Part shown: one piece after another, positions 27,367 through 34,715 of the stretch
Position numbering within the stretch: the stretch's first letter is position 1
Layout of the letters: each line of letters starts with the position of its first letter
DNA from: Arthrobacter wenxiniae
GTDB taxonomy: Bacteria; Actinomycetota; Actinomycetes; Actinomycetales; Micrococcaceae
Assembly: GCF_013376105.1 (NCBI RefSeq)
Contig: NZ_JAAMFM010000013.1
Coordinates: forward strand, 37,956 to 101,955
Direction of reading: 5' to 3'
DNA length: 64,000 bases
Made by a program: the position numbers and the translations under genes
The notes under the pieces: generated by a model
The model's database searches: none
What the model was told of the DNA's origin: nothing
The model's input: the letters and a program-made list of their open reading frames with translations, nothing else

Positions 27367-28905
27367 GTGCCCACCCTGACCCGCGCACGCCAGTCCCACG
27401 CCGCCCTGGCCCATGCAGTTTCACCCGCCGCCTGGCGGAGGTCCCTGGCGATGCGTCCGGCCGACGCCATCTTCGCGCCTGCCGTCAAGGTCGGCATCGC
27501 GACGTCGCTGGTCCTCGTGGCGGGCGGCCTGCTGGGGCAGGAACAGCTCGCGGGAATTGCCTCGTTGGGCGCCCTGGTGGCCGCCTTTGGCCGCCACCAG
27601 CCCTACCCGAGGCTGCGGCGGATGCTGGCCGTGGTCGCCGCCTCCCTCCTCATTGCCGCCGGCGCCGGTGCCCTCATGGGAGCCGCCGGGGTGCCGCTTG
27701 GACCCCAGATAGCGGTGCTTTCCGTGATCGCGGGCCTCGCCGCGCAACTGTTCGCCGCCGTGGGCATCACCGGTCCGGGCGCCGTCATCCTGGTCTTTGC
27801 GGCCTCCGCAGGTTCCGCGTACGCACACACCGCCGACGCCGTTCCCCCCGTCCTGGCGGCCGTCGCCAGCGGTGCCGCCGCCGGCTGGCTCGTGGCCATG
27901 GCCCCGGTGCTTGTGGTGCCGATGGGCCCGGCCCGGCTGGCGGTCGCGCGGGCCATGGCCGCCGTCGTCCGCCTGGGCACCGACGACGCCGGCACCCGCT
28001 GGGGCGATGCGGCCGCCCCCTTGCGCCGTGCCCGGGAATCGGTGGCGCTCAGCGCCGGGCGTGCGGGGCAAGGCGGCCGGCGTTTGCTCCGCCTGCAGGG
28101 CGAGGCTGCCGCGCTGCACGGGTTGCTGGATGAGGCCGGCGCGGCGTTGTCGCGGCACGGCGCCGCCCGTGCCGCGGCCCTTGGGCGCCTTGCCCGGCAC
28201 GAGGCCGCGCTGCGCAGGACGTGGCGCGCCTCCTCCGCCCAAACGCGCGCCGCCCGCGGAACCGCCGAAGTGCCCACCGCGGCTGCCGGCGTCGCATGGC
28301 CCGCGCCCACCGGCCTTCTCGCCGCGGCCCGCCCGGGCCTGGCCTCGCGTGCCGGCGTCGGCCGCGCAGTGCGCATGGCCGCGGCTTCCGCGCTGTCCGG
28401 CTGGGCCGCCGTCGGGCTGGGGCTGGAACACCCGCTGTGGGCGTCGATGGGCGCCGTGGCGGCCCTGCAGGGACTGGACTACAGCACCACCGTCCAGCGC
28501 AGCATCCAGCGTTTGCTGGGAAATGTGGCCGGCGCCGCCCTGGCCATCGCCTTGCTGTCCCTGTCGCCGGGGTTCTGGCCGTCCGTGGCGCTGGTGGTGG
28601 CATTCCAGGTCCTGGCCGAGCTCCTGGTGCTCAAGAACTACACCCTGACCACCATCGCGGTGACGCCGATGGCGCTGCTCATGACGGGCCTCGGAGCGCA
28701 CCTGGCGCCGGACGCCGCCTTCAGCCGCGTGGGGGACACGCTGGTGGGCGTGGTGGCCGGCGTGCTGGTCGCGGCCGTGAGCATCTCACACGCGGACCGG
28801 GCGCATTTGACCCCGCCGGCTGACCCTGCGGCGGTTCAGGAGAGGCAGAGGCAGAAGGGGTGCACGGCCGGATCCAAAAAGACCCGGAAGGTTGTTCCCG
28901 GCTGA
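27367..28905 (+). CDS. FUSC-family membrane protein (aromatic/fusaric-acid type exporter)
   Basis: A 512-residue membrane protein with two sets of hydrophobic helices separated by an Arg/Ala-rich cytoplasmic domain (about residues 195-315), the layout of FUSC/aromatic-acid exporters. Segment marks: VKVGIATSLVLVAGGLLG near the start, and ALSGWAAVGLGLEHPLWASMGAVAALQ in the second half. The GTG start lies inside the expected operator region of the MarR gene. The last ~23 codons overlap the 3' end of the convergent VOC gene, so the annotated tail (KKTRKVVPG) is unusual. Confidence 0.88.
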   Translation: MPTLTRARQSHAALAHAVSPAAWRRSLAMRPADAIFAPAVKVGIATSLVLVAGGLLGQEQLAGIASLGALVAAFGRHQPYPRLRRMLAVVAASLLIAAGAGALMGAAGVPLGPQIAVLSVIAGLAAQLFAAVGITGPGAVILVFAASAGSAYAHTADAVPPVLAAVASGAAAGWLVAMAPVLVVPMGPARLAVARAMAAVVRLGTDDAGTRWGDAAAPLRRARESVALSAGRAGQGGRRLLRLQGEAAALHGLLDEAGAALSRHGAARAAALGRLARHEAALRRTWRASSAQTRAARGTAEVPTAAAGVAWPAPTGLLAAARPGLASRAGVGRAVRMAAASALSGWAAVGLGLEHPLWASMGAVAALQGLDYSTTVQRSIQRLLGNVAGAALAIALLSLSPGFWPSVALVVAFQVLAELLVLKNYTLTTIAVTPMALLMTGLGAHLAPDAAFSRVGDTLVGVVAGVLVAAVSISHADRAHLTPPADPAAVQERQRQKGCTAGSKKTRKVVPG

Positions 28906-29195
28906 AAATCCGGCTTGGTGGCGCCGAGCGCCAGCACCGCGGCCTCGCCGACGTCGAGGTCCTCCACCACCACGTCCAGGTGCATCTGCTGCGGGGACCC
29001 CTGCCCGGGCCAGGCCGGCGCCCGGTAGCCCCCGACCTGCTGGAAAGAGATGCAGTTGCTGCCGTCCTCGGGCCGGATGTCAACCCAGTCCGGCTGCACC
29101 GTGGACTTCCAGCCGAGGAGCGTGCCGTAAAACTCCGCCAGCCGGCCCGCGTCGGGGCAGTCAATGACCAATCCGGGAAACCGTGCAATCGCCAT
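28836..29195 (-). CDS. VOC (glyoxalase-like) family protein
   Basis: A 119-residue vicinal-oxygen-chelate protein with the two-module pattern: IARFPGLVIDCPDAGRLAEFYGTLLGW for module 1, and QMHLDVVVEDLDVGEAAVLALGA for module 2. A metal-binding His lies in MHLDV; catalytic function cannot be read. The 3' end overlaps the FUSC gene by 70 bases, tail to tail. It is on the same strand as the downstream LLM gene but reads away from it. Confidence 0.9.
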   Translation of the reverse strand: MAIARFPGLVIDCPDAGRLAEFYGTLLGWKSTVQPDWVDIRPEDGSNCISFQQVGGYRAPAWPGQGSPQQMHLDVVVEDLDVGEAAVLALGATKPDFQPGTTFRVFLDPAVHPFCLCLS

Positions 29196-29322
29196 GCCTG
29201 CAGGCTACCCGAGGCACACCGGTTCCATAACCCCGGCCAGCCCGGTCCGGTTCCCTCGAACGTGCACTTAATGTTGATGTCCAGCGCTGACATCCACGTG
29301 AAGCGGCCAGTCGGGTCCAGCC

Positions 29323-29382
29323 TGCGTGTCCCAGGGTTGCGTGTCTCAGGGCTGCGTGTCCCAGGGTTGCATGTCTCAGGGG
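29323..29382. repeat. Four tandem 15-bp repeats across the LLM gene stop codon
   Basis: Units start at 29323, 29338, 29353 and 29368, each close to TGCGTGTCYCAGGGY, followed by a partial unit (TGCATGG). The stop codon of the LLM oxidoreductase (29376-29378) is inside the last unit. The unit is a multiple of three, so copy-number change would not shift frames, and because the stop lies in the gene-proximal unit most of the array is outside the coding sequence. Confidence 0.9.
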
Positions 29383-30353
29383 TGCATGGCGTGGGCCAGC
29401 AGTTCAAAGCTGCGGATCCAGGCGGCGCGGTCGGTGACCTGCGTGGCGACGATCAATTCGTCGGCCCCGGCCTTCGCGGCAAACGCCTCCAGGTATTCGC
29501 GGGCCACGGCGGGGGTTCCGACGGCAGAGTAGCGCATCATGGACAGGACCTGCTGGCCCGCCGGGGAGTCCAGCAGCAGGTCCATCTCGTCGTCGGTGAA
29601 GGTTTGGCCCCGGCCCACCATCGAGGCGACGCGGCGCCGCTTGGCCGTCAGGAACAGGGCGTCGGCCTCTTCCTGCGTGTCCGCCACGATGGCGTTGACG
29701 CCGGCGATGACGTAGGGCCCGGCCAGCGCATCCGACGGCTGGAACTCCCGGCGGTAGATCCGCACGGCGTCCTCGAGCGCCTGCGGGGCAAAGTGCGACG
29801 CAAAGGAGTACGGCAGGCCCAGTGCCGCGGCCAGCCTGGCCCCGAACAGGGAGGACCCGAGAATGTACAGCGGCACGTGCGTATCCTTGCCCGGGTAGGC
29901 GTTCACGCCGGGAATGCGCGTCTGCCCGGCAAAGTAGGCCTGCAGCTCCTGCACGTCCTGCGGAAAGGTGTCCGCGGCGGACGGGTCGCGGCGCAGGGCC
30001 CGCATGGTGTTTTGGTCGCTGCCCGGCGCGCGTCCCAGCCCCAGGTCGATGCGGCCCGGATGCAGGGTTTCCAGCGTGCCGAACTGCTCGGCGATCTGCA
30101 GGGGCGAGTGGTTGGGCAGCATGATCCCGCCGGCGCCGAGACGGATCGTGGACGTGTGCGCGGCCACGTGCGCAATCAACACGCTCGTGGCGGACGACGC
30201 TATGGAGGGCATGTTGTGGTGCTCCGCGTACCAGATCCGCCGGTAGTCCCACCCCTCGGCCTTTTGCGCCAGCTCCACGGAGGCGGCCAGGCTTGCCGCG
30301 ATCCCGCCGTCGCCGATGTGGGCCAGGTCAAGAATGGACAGGGGAATCGTCAT
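29376..30353 (-). CDS. LLM-class flavin-dependent oxidoreductase
   Basis: A 325-residue luciferase-like monooxygenase. It opens [15 protein letters not shown] and shows [58 protein letters not shown] and [12 protein letters not shown], the FMN-binding and TIM-barrel marks of the YhbW-like group. It would oxidise a small molecule with reduced FMN supplied by another enzyme. The ATG at 30353 fits the family opening; upstream in-frame extension is a GC-rich open frame. Confidence 0.92.
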   Translation of the reverse strand: MTIPLSILDLAHIGDGGIAASLAASVELAQKAEGWDYRRIWYAEHHNMPSIASSATSVLIAHVAAHTSTIRLGAGGIMLPNHSPLQIAEQFGTLETLHPGRIDLGLGRAPGSDQNTMRALRRDPSAADTFPQDVQELQAYFAGQTRIPGVNAYPGKDTHVPLYILGSSLFGARLAAALGLPYSFASHFAPQALEDAVRIYRREFQPSDALAGPYVIAGVNAIVADTQEEADALFLTAKRRRVASMVGRGQTFTDDEMDLLLDSPAGQQVLSMMRYSAVGTPAVAREYLEAFAAKAGADELIVATQVTDRAAWIRSFELLAHAMHP

Positions 30354-30511
30354 GGGTGCTGCCTTTCGGGAGGTCTCGCTTGCGGCAACCGCGCAGGGGC
30401 CCGGTATATTTCCGCCAGCGGGCATTGTGGCGCTGGAAGCACGACGGCGGCGCCCGGCATCGGCGCCAAGCTCCAGCCCGCGCCCGGCTGCGCGCGTCCC
30501 GACGGGCCGGT

Positions 30512-31603
30512 TCAGGCGGGGGCGGGAACGCTCAGCTGGTCGATGGCCGCGAGCGCGGCGGACCGGCCGGCCCTGTTGGCGCCCAGCGTTGACGCGGACG
30601 CGCCGTAGCCCACCAGCAGCAGGCGCGGTTCGCGGACGACCTTCACCCCGTCCATGACGAGGCCGCCACCGGGCTCGCGCAGCTTCAGCGGGGCCAGGTG
30701 GTCCAAGGCGGCGCGGAATCCGGTGGCCCACAGGATGGTGTCCGCCGGGAACCCGGACCCGTCCTCAAAAACGGCGGCCGTCGGGGTGATGCGCCGCAGC
30801 GGACCCCGGGAGACCAGCGTGCCGGCGGCGATCCCGTTTTGGTACAGCTGTATCAGGGGAAGTCCGGTGACGCCCACCACGCTGAGCGGTGGCAGCCCCG
30901 CGGCCGTGCGCTCATTGACGCGGCGTTCCACATCACGGCCCCAGTCGGGGTCAAATTCGCGCGTGGTGAATGCCGGCGGGCGGCGGGTGGACCATGCCGT
31001 TTCCACTCCCTCGGCCGCCAGCTGGAGCAGGATCTGCACGGCCGAGGTGCCGGCGCCCACCACCAGCACGCGCTGCCCGGCGAAGTCGGCGGCGGAGCGG
31101 AAGTCGTGGGTGTGCAGCTGGCGCCCGCTGAAGGTTTCCTGGCCCGGGTAGTGCGGCCAGTGCGGCTTGTCCCAGGTGCCGGTGGCGTTGATGACCAGGC
31201 GCGCAAGGTACTCCCCACGGTCGGTCGCCACCATCAGCGGCGAACCGGGCGTGTGGCCGGGAACGCCGCCGTCGTTCGTGTCGTGGGGCTGGACGGCGAG
31301 GACGTTGACGGGCCGGTGGATGGGCAGCCCAAAGGTCTTTTCGTAGCGGCCGTAGTAGCGTCCGACGACTGCAGACGCCGGCTCGTCCGTGTCTGCGGGC
31401 CCCATTTTCATGCCGGGGAGATCGTGGATCGAGTGTGCGGCGCCCAAGGTCAGGGAGGGCCAGCGGTGGCGCCAGGCCCCACCGGGGCCATTGTTGGCGT
31501 CCAGCACCACGAAGTCGCGTTCGGGGATGAGCCCGTGCCGGGCCAGGTAGTACGCCGCGGAAAGCCCCGCCTGTCCGGCCCCAATGATCACCACGTCCAG
31601 CAT
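30512..31603 (-). CDS. FAD/NAD(P)-dependent monooxygenase-type oxidoreductase
   Basis: A 363-residue flavoprotein related to CzcO/flavin-containing monooxygenases. The FAD motif [21 protein letters not shown] lies at residues ~4-24, GGAWRHRW follows, and the NADPH motif [17 protein letters not shown] is about residue 170. The C-terminal region has [11 protein letters not shown], the family's ATG(Y/F) mark. The start ATG at 31603 has GGAGGAA seven bases upstream, which decides it over longer open frames. It follows the LLM gene on the same strand with a 158-base gap; no operon is obvious. Confidence 0.92.
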   Translation of the reverse strand: MLDVVIIGAGQAGLSAAYYLARHGLIPERDFVVLDANNGPGGAWRHRWPSLTLGAAHSIHDLPGMKMGPADTDEPASAVVGRYYGRYEKTFGLPIHRPVNVLAVQPHDTNDGGVPGHTPGSPLMVATDRGEYLARLVINATGTWDKPHWPHYPGQETFSGRQLHTHDFRSAADFAGQRVLVVGAGTSAVQILLQLAAEGVETAWSTRRPPAFTTREFDPDWGRDVERRVNERTAAGLPPLSVVGVTGLPLIQLYQNGIAAGTLVSRGPLRRITPTAAVFEDGSGFPADTILWATGFRAALDHLAPLKLREPGGGLVMDGVKVVREPRLLLVGYGASASTLGANRAGRSAALAAIDQLSVPAPA

Positions 31604-31826
31604 TCGATTCCTCCAAGGTGTCTTAAGCGTGGGAACGGTCCCGATGCGGGCGGCTATTCCGGTTGTGAGCGACCCCACGTGCGCGCCCGGGCCGGGATGG
31701 CGGCGCGGAACGCCAGCGACACCGGCCGCGGGGAGGGCGGGGCGGCGCCACTTGGTGGCGGCACTTGGTGGCGGGCGCGGCGGCCGTTTCGGTCGGGGCA
31801 TGGGCCCGGGTCCACAAGGATTTGTC

Positions 31827-31992
31827 CTACGCGGGCACCACAGGCAGCTCCGTCCATTCGTTGGTTGGCCGGCGCGGGGAGTGCCCGCGCTTCATGGACC
31901 AGGCCGGCCGCGAATGGGTCCAGCATTCCCGTTCCCTGCGGCTGCGCCGTGTCCCGCATCAGTTCCATGGAGGATTCGTCGATGAAGTGCAT
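31827..31992 (-). pseudogene. Possible small frameshifted ORF
   Basis: From an ATG at 31992, preceded by GGAGAGGGGG, the minus strand reads MHFIDESSMELMRDTAQPQ and on with GC-rich third positions for about 43 codons. The coding-like pattern then moves to the next frame and ends WTELPVVPA and a stop at 31827. A one-base shift near 31850-31870 would join them into about 55 residues. Not recognised; it could equally be chance open sequence or a sequencing error. Confidence 0.25.
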
Positions 31993-32053
31993 TGCCGCCC
32001 CCTCTCCCGCGAGTTGCCAATGGCTAGTAGCGACTTGTCCGTAGCTTCTGGTT

Positions 32054-32623
32054 ATGGACACGCCGGCCACCAGAACAAATCGCTGCGCCACATGGCAACT
32101 CGCGGAGGGCTGCGCCAAGGGCGGGCAGGGGGACAGCTGCTGGGTGAAACTCGAAGCGCTCAGCAGCGTCCATGACTACATCGAGACCGGCCGGGATGAG
32201 GCCGTTCGACGCACCAAAGCGCCGAAAGGCTATGTCCGACTGCGTGACCTCGGCATTGTTGGCCGCGGCGGAGACGGAGGTCGGCTGGGGGTGGCCCGGT
32301 CCGACGGCATGTCATCATCAGTCAACGTCACTAATCTCCCGCCGCAGCAAGGGGCGCTGCTCTTCACCCGACCCGGTGGCGGGTTGGAGCCGCTTTCATT
32401 GTGGCTCAGCGAGGATGGCCTCCTGCGTCCCCAAAGGAGTTGGCACAAGTCGTTTGCCAGCGCCACCGCGCGCGCGGAGTCCTGGGGGCCGGCCACTGGC
32501 CGTGATCCCAGTGACCGCGGGCCGGGACTGTCCCGGCCGCCAGGGCATAGACTGCGGCCACCGGATCGGGCACGGAAGCATCAGGCACGCCGATTCGATG
32601 CGACGGCCGGGGTACGGCCGTAA
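32054..32623 (+). CDS. Hypothetical ORF, unrecognised
   Basis: A 189-codon ORF starting at ATG 32054. The first ~70 residues (RCATWQLAEGCAKGGQG, CWVKLEALSSVHDYIETG, GYVRLRDLGIVGRG) have a protein-like composition with Cys residues; the remainder is Arg/Pro-rich and looks like out-of-frame GC-rich DNA, so if real the gene may be shorter or broken. Third-position GC is lower than in neighbouring genes. It lies 28 bases before the ferredoxin-reductase-like gene. Confidence 0.35.
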   Translation: MDTPATRTNRCATWQLAEGCAKGGQGDSCWVKLEALSSVHDYIETGRDEAVRRTKAPKGYVRLRDLGIVGRGGDGGRLGVARSDGMSSSVNVTNLPPQQGALLFTRPGGGLEPLSLWLSEDGLLRPQRSWHKSFASATARAESWGPATGRDPSDRGPGLSRPPGHRLRPPDRARKHQARRFDATAGVRP

Positions 32624-32651
32624 CGGGCCTGGCTGTCAAGGGAGTGGAACC

Positions 32652-33911
32652 ATGGATACCGAGCAAACATTTGTCATAGTGGGGGCCGGGCTGGCCGGTG
32701 CAAAAGCGGCCGAAGCGCTGCGGACCGAGGGCTTCCCCGGACGGATAGTGCTGCTCGGCCAGGAGCCGGAGCGTCCCTATGAGCGCCCCCCACTGTCCAA
32801 GGACTATTTGCAGGGCAAATCGGAACGGGGGACGATCTACGTCCACCCCAAGTCTTGGTATGCCGACCACGGTGTCGACCTGCGCACCAGCACCACGGTC
32901 ACCGCGATTGACCCGTCCACCCACCGGGTCACCCTGGCCGTCGGGGACCCGGTCACCTACGACAAGCTGCTGCTGGCCACCGGCGCGTCACCGCGGCAGC
33001 TGTCCGTGCCGGGTGCCGACCGGCACCGCGTGTACCATCTGCGGCGGATAGAGGATTGCGAGCAGCTGAAGTTCGCGTTCACGACCGCCTCACGTGTCGT
33101 GATCGTCGGCGCCGGGTGGATCGGGCTGGAGGTCGCCGCGGCCGCCAGGGCGGCGGGTCTTGAGGTAATTGTGCTGGAGCGCGGTGAGCTGCCGCTGCTG
33201 CACGTGCTGGGCCGGGAAGCAGCCGAACTGTTCGCCCGCCTGCACCGCAACCATGGCGTGGACCTGCGCCTGGGCGCGCGGGTCGCGAAAATCACCGGCG
33301 ATGACCCCCGCCAGGCCACCGGTGTGCAGCTCGAGGACGGGTCCCGCATCGAGGCGGACCTGGTGGTGGTCGGTGTCGGTGCCGTGCCCAACACAGCATT
33401 GGCCGAGGCGGCGGGCCTGGTCGTGGACAACGGGGTCGTGGTCGATGAGCACCTGCGGTCCTCGGATCCGGACATTTACGCTGCCGGGGACGTCGCCAAC
33501 GCCTTCCACCTCATGCTGGGTGAACACAACCGCATCGAGCACTGGTTTAACGCCCTGAGCCAGCCGGCCGTCGCCGCCCGGTCCATGCTTGGGGTGGACG
33601 CGGCCTATGACGAGGTGCCGTACTTTTACAGCGACCAGTATGAGCTGGGGATGGAGTACTCCGGCCATGTGGCACCGGGCGGCTGCGACGAGGTGGTTTT
33701 CCGTGGGGACAAGGACGCGCTGGAGTGCATCGTGTTCTGGCTCAAGGACCAACGGGTGCTGGCCGGGATGAACGTCAACGTGTGGGACCAGACCGACACC
33801 ATCAAGGCCCTGGTGCGCTCCGGCCAACCGGTAGACACCGCGGCCCTGGCGGACACCGGCACCCCGCTGGCGGACGTCCTGGCTGCCGCCGGGACCCGGA
33901 CCGCTCAGTAG
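32652..33911 (+). CDS. FAD-dependent NAD(P)H oxidoreductase (ferredoxin/rubredoxin reductase-like)
   Basis: A 419-residue pyridine-nucleotide-disulfide-type flavoprotein of the oxygenase-coupled NADH-ferredoxin reductase family. The FAD motif FVIVGAGLAGAKAAEALR is at residues ~7-24, PYERPPLSKDYLQG follows, the NADH motif is VVIVGAGWIGLEVAAAARAAG, and YAAGDVANAFH is the second FAD contact; the C-terminal reductase domain includes VPYFYSDQYELGMEY. Its electron acceptor is not in the neighbourhood. The ATG at 32652 has GGAGTGG upstream. Confidence 0.93.
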   Translation: MDTEQTFVIVGAGLAGAKAAEALRTEGFPGRIVLLGQEPERPYERPPLSKDYLQGKSERGTIYVHPKSWYADHGVDLRTSTTVTAIDPSTHRVTLAVGDPVTYDKLLLATGASPRQLSVPGADRHRVYHLRRIEDCEQLKFAFTTASRVVIVGAGWIGLEVAAAARAAGLEVIVLERGELPLLHVLGREAAELFARLHRNHGVDLRLGARVAKITGDDPRQATGVQLEDGSRIEADLVVVGVGAVPNTALAEAAGLVVDNGVVVDEHLRSSDPDIYAAGDVANAFHLMLGEHNRIEHWFNALSQPAVAARSMLGVDAAYDEVPYFYSDQYELGMEYSGHVAPGGCDEVVFRGDKDALECIVFWLKDQRVLAGMNVNVWDQTDTIKALVRSGQPVDTAALADTGTPLADVLAAAGTRTAQ

Positions 33912-34138
33912 TGCGGGACGGCCCCCACCAGGCCGGAAAGTTCGTCCCCGTCCACGTAGCGGCGCAGGTCCGCGGTGAACACGGCGGGGAGTCGTTCGTT
34001 CCGGCGCGCGGACACGGCGGCGGTGTGCGGGCTGATGGGCACGTTGGGCATCGACCGGAGCGCGCTCTCCGGTGGCAGTGGTTCGGCTCCGAAGGCGTCC
34101 AGGGGGCCTTCAGTTTCCGGAGAGGGGACACCGTCCGG
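33905..34138 (-). pseudogene. C-terminal fragment of a D-2-hydroxyacid dehydrogenase
   Basis: The minus strand reads PLDAFGAEPLPPESALRSM, then PNVPISPHTAAVSARRNERL, and ends with DLRRYVDGDELSGLVGAV before a stop at 33905. This matches the last ~65 residues of D-isomer-specific 2-hydroxyacid dehydrogenases, including the conserved His in ISPHTAA. The frame has a stop codon at 34139-34141 and no start, and the NAD-binding core is absent, so this is a remnant of a lost gene. It overlaps the end of the flavoprotein gene by seven bases. Confidence 0.7.
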
Positions 34139-34178
34139 TCAGGGACCCGGCCAGCCTCTGGAACCGGCCTCGGCCGTG

Positions 34179-34560
34179 ATGTTTGTGGCTGAGCTCGACC
34201 GCTCTGTAGCCTGCTACCGGGTATTCCTGAATCGGGATGTCACGGTCCACAACGAGTCAGTGGCCCTGCCGGTCAGCCCGGACGGGTATCAGTTGCACCT
34301 GCGCACCCCGGGGGCGGCGGCCGCGGCACCCGGTGGGGAACATCGCTGTCCAAGGCCTCGCCTGGACGGCCCTGAACGAGGAGGATCTGAATCGATGCGA
34401 GGAGGTGCTCCGGAAATACTCCAGGCGGGTCACCCGCCAAACGGAGGACGGTTTCAGCCTGATCGAAGGACACGGTCCCGACCATGTGCCGGTGATGGTG
34501 ACCTGTCCGGGGCCTGGGCAGGCCCCGCGGCACGAAATCCCGCAGAGAATTGACGGATGG
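34179..34560 (+). pseudogene. Frameshifted VOC-family (glyoxalase-like) gene
   Basis: From ATG 34179 the frame reads FVAELDRSVACYRVFLNRD and YQLHLRTPG, a standard first VOC module. Near 34310-34335, in a run of G and C, the homology changes to the +1 frame and continues NIAVQGLAWTALNEEDLNRCEE and HVPVMVTCPGPGQAPRHEI, ending near 34560. No single frame covers both halves. Either the gene is dead or the GC-rich tract carries a sequencing error. Confidence 0.65.
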
Positions 34561-34715
34561 CAGCCTGGACGCCGACGACAGGCGCGACCGCCGCGCCATG
34601 ATTGCAGACGGAACCCTCAGTGGTTCCCGACAGCGGAAACCGGCAGGGAAGCCGCGACCAGGTGCCTGCCCGGCTGTGCTCCGTTCCCACGCTGCGCGCC
34701 CGCGGCTGTGCGGAT

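Noticed and set aside
29323..29382. CRISPR-like array
   Set aside because: Units are directly adjacent with no spacers and only 15 bases long, so this is a tandem repeat.
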